Below the pieces are notes generated by a model. That model was not told the DNA's origin and made no database searches. It was given only the letters and a program-made list of their open reading frames with translations. A stretch of DNA of 64,000 nucleotides from the NCBI RefSeq assembly GCF_008831285.2, contig NC_037468.1, positions 477,001 through 541,000 on the forward strand, read 5' to 3'. The stretch's first letter is position 1, and each line of letters begins with the position of its first letter. Source of the DNA: Nymphaea colorata. Its lineage: Eukaryota > Streptophyta > Magnoliopsida > Nymphaeales > Nymphaeaceae. The position numbers were made by a program, and so were the translations under genes. Shown here piece after piece: positions 46,191 to 57,948 of this stretch.

Positions 46191-48910
46191 CTTCAACGGG
46201 TCACACTCTTCTTGGAACACACACCTGTTGCGGATGGTCCACAGTTGCCAGATGACAAGATGGAAAGTCATCTTCCAACATTGAGTCATCCACCCAGTGG
46301 TCAAGAGAATGCCAAAATCCTTGAGAATCTCAGATTTCGGATAGGATTCCGAAACAAGCTGACTGAGAATTCCAACATTGAGTCATCCACCCAGTGGTCA
46401 AGATCCTCCATACATTTGGAGCAATATAGCAGTCAAAAAAGAGGTGTTGTGCTGTCTCCATGTCCCGTTGACACAGGCTGCATCTGTTAGCAAGAAGAAA
46501 ACCACACTTTTGGAGTCGGTCTAGGGTGAGAAGACGCTGATGGCACGCAATGTAGACTGTCCAGGCAGCCCTCGGAAGGTAGCAGTCCGCCCAGACCAGT
46601 TTGGTCCAGCCCAGCTGGTTCCCCTGGTCACGTATGGAATCCCAGAGCCGCCTCAAGGTCGGAATGCTACCTTGCCAGAGCAGCTTATCTGCAGCATTCG
46701 TCAAATTGGATTCACATAAGGTGCTCCACTGTTCCACAATGACTGAAAAAGGAGGCCCAGCGGAAGCTAGACTAGTGATGACCGATTTCACTGTGGCTCT
46801 ATTAAGACGCCCTCAATCTTTCTGTTGATCCCTGTTCAGCCAGGAAATGAGAGGCGGACCAACGATGGACAAAAATCTGGCTGTCTCTCCATTGCCTAGA
46901 CTCCACCTTGCATGCGGCCTTCACACATGCACACCCCGAAGAATTCCTTTCTCACTCCAGGAGCCCCAGTTAGCCTTCTTGAAGAGCCAAATAGACTTCC
47001 GTCATAGGTACTTAGCAGTGAGAAACTTGCTCAAGAGAGATGTGGTAGTAGCTAGCTTCCACGCCAACATCGCCATCCAAGCGAGGTTGATATCCAAGGT
47101 CTCCTAAGACCCACTCCTCCTTGCTGCTTAGGTGATGGTACTCAAACTTTTGAGATGAGTGCGCTTGCCATAGGCCCCTCCGCTCAAAAGACAGTTCCGT
47201 TCCTCGAAAGCATGGCGGCAACTTCAACACCATAAGCCAGTGAAGGGGTCAACTAGAAAGCACTGACTTCAGAAGAACAATACGAGCAGCATCAGATCAG
47301 AATCTTCAGATTGATTTCCAACCGATCTACGCACCTTCCAAATTCTATCTTGACACATGGAGTGAGTGAGCTTCTTGGAGAAGAGAGGAAGACCCAGGTA
47401 CGTAATCGGAAGGCAGCCCATACGGAACCCCAAAATGTCTCTGATACCCTCAATCCGAGATGTAGAGAAGGGAATGATTTGAGATTTGGCTAAGTTCACC
47501 ACCATTCCAGAGCTACTCGTCAATGAAGATAGGATGTTGGCCAGCTTGGTTATGGTACGCCAATTGGCTTGACAAAACAGCAAAACATCATCAGCGAAGA
47601 ATAGGTGAGAGATAGAAGTACCTCTAGGGAACGGGGGAATATGAATCTCCTGAGACTCGACAGCCCAAGTCTTCCAAGTCTACGAACCATAACAAGGAGG
47701 AATAGGTCAGGTGAAATGGGGTCGCCTTGCCTGAATCCCCTGCTGCTAAAGAAGAGGTCTCCCGGTTCTCCATTCAGAAGCACAGAAAAGGAAGCTGTGG
47801 AGACACAAGTCATTATGCGCTCAATCCACTGCGGGTGGAAACAAGTGAGTGTCTTCTTTATGACCACACGGTCATAGGCTTGACTTGAGAAAGGTCCGCC
47901 TTTAGGCAAACCGCTTCAGCATGATAGAACTCCATAGAATGCACCATTTCATGTGCAAGTCAGATACTCTCCTTGATATCTCTACCGGAAGGCTGCTTGA
48001 TTTGAGGATCTCATTCGAGTCAAGATGGGCCGCATTCTGTTCACCATGATCTGACTGATCATCTTGTAGAGAAAATTGCACAATGCGATAGGCCGGAAGT
48101 CTTCAAAAGAGTCCTTCCTTCTTGGGAACGAGGACGATGTTGGTGGTGTTGATTCTTCGTAGGATCTTCCCACTACGAAAAAAGTGCTTCATGGCTTTGC
48201 ACACGTCTGCACCAACTACATCCCAGAACTTCTGAAAGAAGTACCCAGGGAAACCGTCTGGCCCAGGGGCTCGATCCCCATCTTGTTGGAAGACAGCTTC
48301 CTTGACCTCTGGATCCGAGACTGGTTTGAGGAGGTCTGGATTCTCTGCTTCAGACACACAAGGCTCTGCACCAAAGGGGAACAGCCCATCGGCCCTCTCT
48401 TGGGAGCTGGAAAGTCAGTCCATGAAAGAATTCCGGCCTGCTTGAGCAAGAGCCTCCTGGCCAGCGACCACCGATTCACCAACTCTGATTTGGCTTATAT
48501 AATGACGTTGGCGACGCTCCCGCACTTAGGCAGCAAAAAATGACGTGACCTTCTTTGAGCGTGCGGGACTTTTGTTGCCAAAAGCTCTCTTCAGCATCCA
48601 AAAGATGATCAAGCTTTTCCCGCAAGAGGAGTTCTTGATCCATGGCTGAGAAGGACCCCTTCTCAAGCTCCAACTGGTTTAGCTTGATGAGCTGTTTCAC
48701 GTCCTCTATGTTGCTGTTAATATTCCCAAACTCTGCCTTTCCTTGAGCCTTTGCTTGAAAGCCAGCAGCTTGTGAACAACTCTCATCATTGGGCAGCCTT
48801 GTTTAGGAGCGTTCCAGCAATCTTCTATTAGTGCACGACAACCCGGGTGTGTGTGCCACATCTTGTCACTGTTCTTCCGTTTCCGTCCGTGCTGTCTCAA
48901 ACTCACTCGC
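46190..48910 (-). mobile_element. Decayed L1-type LINE ORF2 (reverse transcriptase and zf-RVT)
   Basis: On the minus strand, in order, are: a linker region typical of plant L1 elements between endonuclease and RT (48906-48476); the RT N-terminal block with 'RAPGPDGFPGYFFQKFW' (48357-48103); RT blocks with 'HPQWIERIMTCVSTASFSVL' and 'GFRQGDPISPDLFLLV' (47909-47640); the catalytic F-A-D-D codons at 47587-47598; a 'SGMVVNLAKSQIIPFS...YLGLPLFSKKL' thumb region (about 47580-47330); and a zinc-binding zf-RVT domain (46791-46330) with 'CSLCQRDMETAQHLFFDC'. At least four frame changes and stops break it. The endonuclease is missing. It is inferred to be nuclear DNA inserted in the mitochondrial genome. 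Confidence 0.9.
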
Positions 48911-49118
48911 TTCGCAGCTCGCGTAGTCCACAGTGGTAGGCTCTGCTCGCCTTCCTTGAGTCTCGCAGAAAAAGCTGACGTTCCTACAACTTCGCTCGCT
49001 TCTTGATTGAAGCTCGCTTCGTAGACTCTTGTAGGCTCGTGTAGACGATCACTCTACGCTCGCAGGCTCAACATTCTTGGAAAACAATCGAGGCTTTTCA
49101 ATGACTTTCTTTGGCCAT

Positions 49119-49739
49119 TCAATCTTGGGAACTAATCGAGACCGAAATTGGAGAAGGAGATACGAACGGAGAGGAATAACCAATCGATGAAAGAACATGA
49201 AACCATTCAGTTTCCATAGAGGTACTGAAAACGGTTGGGGGCAATGAAGTAGGTGAAGTGGTTGGATTTTGCGAGCTGTTCCAACCACTGCTATCTTTCA
49301 TTCCAAGAGCCGAACGAGAGTGAATACCACACAGAAGAGTCAAGACCGGGCTCCCTAATGGAATGTTTAACCGAACCATTCCGGATCGATCGAATTGGTA
49401 CGGAAGTTGTAACATGGGAAAACCACGGAAAACACGACTTATTTTAATAACCCGGTGACCTACCAATTGTAGAAGTAGGATCTTTGGAAAGCAATAAGCA
49501 CTGAAATAATACGATTCGAGTGTACCATCTTCTTTCTCATTTCGAGGAAAAGGTGAGGGAGGAAAAGGAAACAACGGAGGGATCCGAATCGGACCTAAAT
49601 GGGAATGACATGAAAAGTCTTTTTCAAAACCTATCATTAAGGGCGTTACGACGATATACGAGAGGAATGGATAAAAACTCGTGATTAGTGTGGAGGGGAA
49701 GATCCGTTTATGAAATAGTTCAAGAAAGAGTCGTCTCAT
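49119..49739 (-). CDS. ccmB: Cytochrome c maturation protein B (haem exporter subunit)
   Basis: The product is 206 residues, the usual plant length. It is the multi-pass membrane subunit of the CcmAB transporter needed for cytochrome c maturation in the inner membrane. It begins MRRLFLELFHK and contains 'LSYIVVTPLMIGFEKDF', 'RNEKEDGTLE', 'SAYCFPKILLLQLVGH' and 'NIPLGSPVLTLLCGIHS'. The frame is open ten codons further upstream, but ATG 49739 is the conserved start. Membrane segments are dotted with Pro, Ser and Arg codons where Leu, Phe, Cys or Trp are expected (for example 'HKRIFPST', 'SPFVSPSPISVSIS'), so extensive RNA editing is needed. No linked gene is evident. Confidence 0.96.
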   Translation of the reverse strand: MRRLFLELFHKRIFPSTLITSFYPFLSYIVVTPLMIGFEKDFSCHSHLGPIRIPPLFPFPPSPFPRNEKEDGTLESYYFSAYCFPKILLLQLVGHRVIKISRVFRGFPMLQLPYQFDRSGMVRLNIPLGSPVLTLLCGIHSRSALGMKDSSGWNSSQNPTTSPTSLPPTVFSTSMETEWFHVLSSIGYSSPFVSPSPISVSISSQD

Positions 49740-49835
49740 TTCCTTACTTCTTCGTTCCTTCGTCTTCATTCACTTAAACTGGTTCTGAACGCCGTAACAC
49801 CCTCCACCGTACGTACCGTGCGGCCACTACAAAAT

Positions 49836-49887
49836 TGCTGATACACCAGCAGCTTGCTTATATGCTGATACACCAGCAGCTTGCTTT
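49836..49887 (+). repeat. Two-copy tandem repeat, 27-bp period
   Basis: GCTGATACACCAGCAGCTTG occurs twice with a 27-bp offset, upstream of ccmB. Confidence 0.85.
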
Positions 49888-49954
49888 TGCTTATAGAATA
49901 CGCTGACTAAAAAGAAGACGCTTACTCAAATCAAAGACTGACTAGGCTAGGCCA

Positions 49955-50010
49955 ACGTCACGTCATGAGCAAAGCCCTACGCTTTGCGAGTGCTTTGTAC
50001 GTCACGAGCC
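49955..50010. repeat. Border repeat cluster at left edge of array 5
   Basis: ACGTCACGTCATGAGC, CCCTACGCTTTGCGAGTGCT and ACGTCACGAGCC, closely like the cluster at 6941-7000. Confidence 0.8.
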
Positions 50011-50027
50011 ATTTTCAAAGTCAAGGT

Positions 50028-50227
50028 CAGCGTACATGACTTTGCTTTGCATTTCATCAAAGTGGCTCATGAATCCAAAGCGAAGCATTCAAAGCTTTTG
50101 GTTGGAACATCAATTTGCAATTGTCATGGATTTTTGAAGGCATACAATTTGTTGTATGGAAAATGGCATCTTTTTGGTATAGTGAGTACTCATGTTGGTA
50201 TGGTGAGCACTAATGGCATTTGTTTGT
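50028..50227 (+). repeat. 200-bp array leader, copy 2
   Basis: Looks identical to 25771-25970, leading into array 5. Confidence 0.85.
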
Positions 50228-52885
50228 ACAGTGAGTACTAATGGCATTTGTTTGTCAAGTGAGTACTAATGGCATTTGTTTGTACAGTGAGTACTAATGG
50301 CATACAATTGCAATGAGTCTTCATCTTTCAAGAAGAATCAGTCCTGACCTTTCAAGACAGTCTTAACCTTTCCATTTTTGGTCAGGTGAGTACTAATGGC
50401 ATACAATTGCAATTGGTCCTGTCCTTCCATCAAAAGTCCTGACCTTTCAAGACAGTCTTGACCTTTTTGGTAAGGTTAGTCCTGACTGTGAAAGACAGTC
50501 TTGACCTTTTTGATAAGGTCAGTCCTGACTGTGAAATACAGTCTTGACCAGAAGAATCAGTCCTGATCAGATAGTCTTGATCTTTTTGGTAAGGTCAGTC
50601 CTGACTGTGAAAGACAGTCTTGACCTTTTTGATAAGGTGAGTACTGATGACATACAAATGAGTCTTGATGGTCATTCCTCAATCATTCTCATTAGTCCTG
50701 ACCTTTCAGAGTCTTGACCTTTCCAGAAGAATCAGTCCTGACCTTTCAAGACAGTCTTGACCTTTCCATTTTTGGTCAGGTGAGTACTAATGGCATACAA
50801 TTGCAATTGGTCCTGTCCTTCCATCAAAAGTCCTGACCTTTCAAGACAGTCTTGACCTTTTTGGTCAGGTTAGTCCTGACTTTGAAAGACAGTCTTGACC
50901 TTTTTGATAAGGTCAGTCCTGACTTTGAAAGACAGTCTTGACCTTTTTGATAAGGTGAGTACTAATGGCATACAATTGCAATTGGTCCTGTCCTTCCATA
51001 ATCAGTCCTGACCTTTCCAGAAGAATGAGTCCTGACCTTTCAAGACAGTCTTGACCTTTCCATTTTTGGTCAGGTGAGTACTAATGGCATACAATTGCAA
51101 TTGGTCCTGTCCTTCCATCAAAAGTCCTGACCTTTCAAGACAGTCTTGATCTTTTTGGTAAGGTCAGTCCTGACTGTGAAATACAGTCTTGACCAGAAGA
51201 ATCAGTCCTGATCAGATAGTCTTGATCTTTTTGGTAAGGTCAGTCCTGACTTTGAAAGACAGTCTTGACCTTTTTGATAAGGTGAGTACTGATGACATAC
51301 AAATGAGTCTTGTATGGTCAGGTGAGTACTAATGGCATACAATTGCAATTGGTCCTGTCCTTCCATAATCAGTCCTGACCTTTCAAGACAGTCTTGACCT
51401 TTCAAGAAGAATCAGTCCTGACCTTTCAAGACAGTCTTGACCTTTTTGGTCAGGTTAGTCCTGACTTTGAAAGACAGTCTTGACCTTTTTGATAAGGTCA
51501 GTCCTGACTTTGAAAGACAGTCTTGACCTTTTTGATAAGGTGAGTACTGATGACATACAAATGAGTCTTGACCTTTCAAAACAGTCTTCATCTGTTTGGT
51601 ATGGTGAGTACTGATGACATACAAATGAGTCTTGATGGTCATTCCTCAATCATTCTCATTAGTCCTGACCTTTCATAGTCTTGACCTTTCCAGAAGAATC
51701 AGTCCTGACCTTTCAAGACAGTCTTGACCTTTCCAGAAGAATCAGTCCTGACCTTTCAAGACAGTCTTGACCTTTTTGGTAAGGTTAGTCCTGACTGTGA
51801 AAGACAGTCTTGACCTTTTTGATAAGGTCAGTCCTGACTGTGAAAGACAGTCTTGACCTTTTTGATAAGGTGAGTACTAATGGCATACAATTGCAATTGG
51901 TCCTGTCCTTCCATAATCAGTCCTGACCTTTCAAGAAGAATGAGTCCTGACCTTTCAAGACAGTCTTGACCTTTCCATTTTTGGTCAGGTGAGTACTAAT
52001 GGCATACAATTGCAATTGGTCCTGTCCTTCCATCAAAAGTCCTGACCTTTCAAGACAGTCTTGATCTTTTTGGTAAGGTCAGTCCTGACTGTGAAATACA
52101 GTCTTGACCAGAAGAATCAGTCCTGATCAGATAGTCTTGATCTTTTTGGTAAGGTCAGTCCTGACTTTGAAAGACAGTCTTGACCTTTTTGATAAGGTGA
52201 GTACTGATGACATACAAATGAGTCTTGTATGGTCAGGTGAGTACTAATGGCATACAATTGCAATTGGTCCTGTCCTTCCATAATCAGTCCTGACCTTTCA
52301 AGACAGTCTTGACCAGAAGAATCAGTCCTGACCTTTCAAGACAGTCTTGACCTTTTTGGTCAGGTCAGTCCTGACTGTGAAATACAGTATTGACCAGAAG
52401 AATCAGTCCTGATCAGATAGTCTTGATCTTTCAAAAAAGGTGAGTACTCATTGTTGATGGAAAATGGCATTTGTTTGTCAAGTGAGTACTAATGGCATTT
52501 TGTTGTCAAGTGAGTACTAATGGCATTTTGTTGTCAAGTGAGTACTAATGGCATTTGTTTGTCAAGTGAGTACTAATGGCATACAATTGTCATGAGTCCT
52601 GACCTTTCAAAAGGGTCCTGTCCTTTTAAGAAGAAGAAGTTCTGATCTTTCAAGACAGTCTTGATCTTTTTGGTCAGGTTAGTCCTGACTTTGAAAGACA
52701 GTCTTGACCTTTTTGATAAGGTGAGTTCTGACTTTTCCTCAATCATTCTCATTAGTCCTGACCTTTCAGAGTCCTGACCTTTCAAAAGGGTCCTGTCCTT
52801 CCATAATCATTCCTCAATCATTCTCATTAGTCCTGACCTTTCCAGAGAGTCCTGACCTTTCCATAATGAGTCCTGACCTGGTCAG
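50139..52885 (-). repeat. Array 5: complex short-repeat array, reverse orientation
   Basis: About 2.7 kb with the same leader and block order as array 3. It ends in a hinge next to oppositely oriented array 6. Confidence 0.94.
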
Positions 52886-53032
52886 ACAAATCGTTCAAAG
52901 TGCTGACCAAAAGTTGAATGGAATGATCTTCACAAAATGATATTGACTCTTTTGTCAGGGTCAGCGGCATACAATTCAATTTGTGATATGGTCAGCACTT
53001 GTCAGGATTTGTCTGACCTGAATCAGTGACCT
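52886..53032. other. Hinge between oppositely oriented arrays 5 and 6
   Basis: The hinge is imperfectly palindromic. 'GGTCAGACAAATC' and 'AGTGCTGACCA' on the left face 'TGGTCAGCACTTGTCAGG' and 'TTTGTCTGACCTG' on the right, so the two arrays form the arms of a long imperfect inverted repeat. Confidence 0.75.
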
Positions 53033-55045
53033 TATGGAAAGGTCAGGACTCATTTCTTGAAAGGTGAGGACTTTATGGAAAGGTCAAGACTCATTTGTAT
53101 GTCATCAGTACTCACCTTATCAAAAAGGTCAAGACTGTCTTTCAAAGTCAGGACTAACCTTACCAAAAAGATCAAGACTATCTGATCAGGACTGATTCTT
53201 CTGGTCAAGACTGTATTTCACAGTCAGGACTGACCTTACCAAAAAGGTCAAGACTGTCTTGAAAGGTCAGGACTGATTTTTCTGGTCAAGACTGTCTTGA
53301 AATCAGTACTGACCTTTTTTGAAAGATCAAGACTATCTTGAAAGATCAGGACTGATTCTTCTGGTCAATACTGTATTTCAAGGTCAGGACTGACCTTACC
53401 AAAAAGGTCAAGACTGTCTTGAAAGGTCAGGACTGATTCTTCTGGAAAGGTCAAGACTGTCTTGAAAGGTCAGGACTCATTCTTCTGGAAAGGTCAGGAC
53501 TGATTATGGAAGGACAGGACCAATTGCAATTGTATGCCATTAGTACTCACCTTATCAAAAAGGTCAAGACTGTCTTTCACAGTCAGGACTGACCTTATCA
53601 AAAAGGTCAAGACTGTCTTTCACAGTCAGGACTAACCTTACCAAAAAGGTCAAGACTGTCTTGAAAGGTCAGGACTGATTCTTCTGGAAAGGTCAAGACT
53701 GTCTTGAAAGGTCAGGACTGATTCTTCTGGAAAGGTCAAGACTATGAAAGGTCAGGACTAATGAGAATGATTGAGGAATGACCATCAAGACTCATTTGTA
53801 TGTCATCAGTACTCACCTTATCAAAAAGGTCAAGACTGTCTTTCAAAGTCAGGACTAACCTTACCAAAAAGATCAAGACTATCTGATCAGGACTGATTCT
53901 TCTGGTCAATACTGTATTTCACAGTCAGGACTGACCTTATCAAAAAGGTCAAGACTGTCTTTCAAAGTCAGGACTAACCTGACCAAAAAGGTCAAGACTG
54001 TCTTGAAAGGTCAGGACTTTTGATGGAAGGACAGGACCAATTGCAATTGTATGCCATTAGTACTCACCTGACCAAAAATGGAAAGGTCAAGACTGTCTTG
54101 AAAGGTCAGGACTGATTCTTCTGGAAAGGTCAGGACTCATTATGGAAAAGTCAGGAAGGTGAGGACTTGATTGAAAGGTCAAGACTATGAAAGGTCAGGA
54201 CTAATGAGAATGATTGAGGAATGACCATCAAGACTCATTTGTATGTCATCAGTACTCACCTTATCAAAAAGGTCAAGACTGTCTTTCAAAGTCAGGACTA
54301 ACCTTACCAAAAAGATCAAGACTATCTGATCAGGACTGATTCTTCTGGAAAGGTCAAGACTGTATTTCACAGTCAGGACTGACCTTACCAAAAAGGTCAA
54401 GACTGTCTTGAAAGGTCAGGACTGATTTTTCTTGAAAGGTCAAGACTGTCTTGAAATCAGTACTGACCTTATCAAAAAGGTCAAGACTGTCTTTCACAGT
54501 CAGGACTAACCTTACCAAAAAGATCAAGACTATCTGATCAGGACTGATTCTTCTGGTCAAGACTGTCTTTCAAGGTCAGGACTGACCTTACCAAAAAGGT
54601 CAAGACTGTCTTGAAAGGTCAGGACTGATTCTTCTTGAAAGGTCAAGACTGTCTTGAAAGGTCAGGACTGATTCTTCTTGAAAGGTCAGGACTCATTATG
54701 GAAAAGTCAGGAAGGTCAGGACTCTTTTGAAAGGTCAAGACTGTCTTGAAAGGTCAGGACTCATTCTTCTTGAAAGGTCAGGACTCATTGCAATTGTATG
54801 CCATTAGTACTCACTTGACAACAAATTGTATGTCTCTCACTTGACAAACAAATGCCATTAGTACTTTCCATATGCCATTAGTACTCACTGTGCAAACAAA
54901 TGCCATTAGTACTTTCCATATGCCATTAGTACTCACTGTACAAACAAATGTCATGAGTGCTGACCATACCAAAATCCATCCAAATTGGTTGATGGATAAT
55001 GGCATCTCCTTTTTTTGATGGATAATGGCATACAATGACAATTGA
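53033..55045 (+). repeat. Array 6: complex short-repeat array, forward orientation
   Basis: About 2 kb in the orientation of array 1 and with much of its block order. The right end passes into AACCATCAAACCTTGATG (about 55055-55072), a variant of the right end of array 7. A border word (GAAGCTTCGCTTTGCGAGTG) follows at about 55098-55117. Confidence 0.94.
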
Positions 55046-55405
55046 TCCTTTCCATCAACCATCAAACCTTGATGTCCTGAAAGTCAAAGTTGTCCCTGAA
55101 GCTTCGCTTTGCGAGTGCTTTTTGCGTGAAACTACGAAAGAGAGATGTGCCTCAGGCGGCATGCAAGCAAGCTGTGCACGCTCAGAGAAGAGGATCGCCT
55201 TGACTACCACGCTCCGCGGGCCCGTCACTTCGTTCGTACCTTTTTGGCTGAGGCTAGCAACAAAACAAGGAAGAGTGCAAAATTCATTATCATTCCGGCA
55301 TGAACCGCTCATCTGACATTCCATTCCCAACCTCTACCCCCTTTCCTTTGGATCTCTCTTCCTCACTCAGTGATCAGTCCCAGCTGGAATTTTGATAATG
55401 TTCAT
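55046..55405. other. Spacer downstream of rps13 with one border element
   Basis: Apart from the border word near 55098-55125 no repeat or gene is recognised. It presumably contains the 3' untranslated region of rps13. Confidence 0.45.
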
Positions 55406-55759
55406 TCATTCTTCAGACTTCTTTTTTCGAGCTGTCCTAGCATTAGTATGAGTTCGTTGACCGCGTAAGGGCGAACCATCTTGATGACGAATTCCGCGAT
55501 AACGAGAAATCGAAATTAATCGTTCGATGTCTGCTCGTTCTCCCCTCTTCAATTCCCAATGAACAACATGATCTTGACCTATCACTTGTTCCAAAAGGTC
55601 GATCTGATACTTAGTTAACTCATTCATCTTGATGTTCTCACTTATACCCAATCGATAACGAACCTGAATGGCTTTTTTAGGTCCAATTCCTGCCATTTTG
55701 GTTGAGGCAATTCTGACTTTTTCATCGGGAACTGATCTAGCTCCTCCTATATATGACAT
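55406..55759 (-). CDS. rps13: Mitochondrial ribosomal protein S13
   Basis: The 117-residue product is within one residue of the usual plant mitochondrial S13, a head protein of the small ribosomal subunit contacting tRNA. It starts MSYIGGARSV and contains 'STKMAGIGPKKAIQVRYRLGIS' (helix-two-turn-helix region), 'ERADIERLISISRYRGIRHQDG' and the tRNA-contacting basic tail 'RGQRTHTNARTARKKK'. The Arg in 'SISRYRGIRH' replaces a usual Cys and the Ser before 'PLRGQ' a usual Leu, both predicted C-to-U edit sites. The C-terminus ends in KSEE, slightly different from typical. It stands alone, about 350 bp from the edge of array 6. Confidence 0.96.
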   Translation of the reverse strand: MSYIGGARSVPDEKVRIASTKMAGIGPKKAIQVRYRLGISENIKMNELTKYQIDLLEQVIGQDHVVHWELKRGERADIERLISISRYRGIRHQDGSPLRGQRTHTNARTARKKKSEE

Positions 55760-57130
55760 TCTTTATCTGTCCTCTTCCCCGTATTCTCGGCTGGTTCTGA
55801 ACTTCATGGTACCGGGTCTAATGGATAGCCACGGGAAGGAACGGGAATCTTTCATGTCTGAAAGGGCGACGTTCAGGCAATGTTTGATTACCTACGAAAA
55901 AACAACCTCTTTCCTTAGCTGAGATAAGGTATCAGGTAGGAAATGTGGTGAAGAATCATGATTGGGTTTGAGTTTCCATCATTGTTTGGGAGAGTGATTT
56001 TCGCACTGATCAGGATCGCCGTTCCTGCCGGTGTGACAGTCTGCCGTTCTTGAAGGCGGCCGCACTGATCTGCCGTTCTTGAAGGCAGCCAGCACAGATC
56101 CGCCGTTCTTGAAGGCAGCCGGATGGCCTCCCCCCAGCCTGACCCTGGAACACTTGAGTTCAACTCCCTTCAACAACCTGCTTTTGAAACAGGCCAAACT
56201 GATAACAGCTCGAGGGGGCGAGCGCTGAACCCTACCCTTACGGTAGGTTTCTTGAAATTCATTTGCCTTTTCGAGAAGGCAGCAATTCAGACCCCCACGC
56301 TGAGAGAGACAGGCTCTGGGAAAGACACATTTCAGGGCCACTATCTATTCCCCTATTTAGGGGTGAGCGCGGTGCCGGCATCAATAGGGGCTTTGGAAGT
56401 CAAGGTGGTTTCCTTTCTGCGATCCGCTGGATGACAGGGACGTAGTTTGGTTCCAGTCTCAGGTTCTTCTCTTTGGTCTCCTCGGCTGTCTGACTCTTCG
56501 TTTCCTTTTTCTTTCCATTTGTCGACGATCAAACGTCAGATTTGATGCCTGAAATGGAATTCGAAGTAACAATAACAATCAAAATCGACTATACTGATCG
56601 TTAACCAAAGAAAGGCTTGGGCTTGACTAACCATTGCTCCTGAAGAGGGAGTGGTTCCCCCTCTTCGATCTCTCTCGCGCTGGTAGCTCACGCGATAGGT
56701 GCGCTTGCGGCGTCAGACCTAGCTGCTTGAGATACTGAACGAGATTGGCGTTACACGTACAGCACGACGATTCGCTCTCGTGTGTGTGGGTATGGCGCGC
56801 AGGTGATGTCTACCAGAAGGACCCTCGCGTCACTCAGGCGAAGCCTGATCTTGGGCATTTCCAACTTGAAACCCGAACCCGAAGGCTTGCTTTCCCTCCT
56901 CTCCATCCGCCACTAGTGAAACGCTTGACGATGAGCCTGATCTTGATCTGCTTTCATTTGGTGCGGGTGATGAGCCGAACCTAGCCCACCTTTCCTGGCT
57001 ACTGGCTACTCACTCAATCATTCTTCTTTCTCCTCTTTTTCAAAGCATATGGTCCCAACCAATCACTTCGAATTCCATTTCAGGCATCAAATCTGACGTT
57101 TGATCGATCGAATTATGTGGGATAGGAACC
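55760..57130. other. Non-coding, with one short tandem repeat
   Basis: No gene recognised. A three-copy repeat lies at 56041-56125. 'CAGGCATCAAATCTGACGTTTGATCG' near 57082 is an inverted partial copy of sequence near 56528-56555. Confidence 0.45.
56041..56125 (+). repeat. Three-copy tandem repeat, 29-30 bp period
   Basis: GCCGTTCTTGAAGGC recurs at offsets of 29 and 30 bp, with variable linkers between copies. Confidence 0.85.
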
Positions 57131-57194
57131 TTTTTCTCTTTGATTTCATGGTGTAATTTGTCTGATTGGTGTCTGTGTTCCTTTGTTAGTGTCA
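57131..57194 (+). repeat. About 62-bp direct repeat, copy 1
   Basis: The segment from TTTTCTCTTTGATTTCATGG to TTTGTTAGTGTCA recurs at 58388-58451 in the same orientation. Confidence 0.85.
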
Positions 57195-57948
57195 TCTTTG
57201 TGTTTCAAACCTCTTTCTTCAAAAACCTGATGCATGCACCGATCCGTAAACCGCTGCTCCCTTTGATTCCGTTCCGACTTTCCCCTGTGATTTGCATCGA
57301 TAGAAAGAGTTCAGTGCCACATGACACGATAGTACTGATACGCATACATCGCGTGGAACCTAGCAGCTCCCTCGAGAGAAGAGATCTTGCGCGCTCCTGC
57401 ACAGATTTTCGATCCACATGAAGGACCCGGCCGATGTAGAATTCGGGCAGGCACGAGTGATCCTCGAGTCTGTGGTTACCTCCGAACGAAGGGGCTTGAG
57501 TTCCAGAAGTCTCATGTTCTAACCGTGGGAGAACTCGGCTTGGGGACGCGAAAACCTATCAAATTCATATAAGCCGATTGGATTGACCAACACGTAGCAT
57601 GTGCTGGAAGGATGGATAGCGTCTGAATACTACGAGTGGAAATTCCTAATCGATATTCCCGTAGGCCGGCGGGCTGATGTACCAGATATTCATATTAGTC
57701 TGTTTGCTTGCCTTCAGCGGTTCTTGCTGTCTTTGAATCACACTTTCTAGTGTCGGCAGCGCTCTGACAGATTCGCTCTACTCTATTATTGCCTCCTATT
57801 CCAGAGGTTCAAGATTCATGAAAAGCCAGGTTTGAAATGATTCATGTTACGGAACCAAGTGGGTCAAGGGCCTCCAACGCCTCTCAATATCACTTTCAGT
57901 CTCTATTTGGCAAAGGGCACTTAGAAGTCGGCAAGAAAGTGAGTAGCC
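57195..57948. other. Non-coding, no recognised gene
   Basis: Only short unassigned frames are present. Confidence 0.45.
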
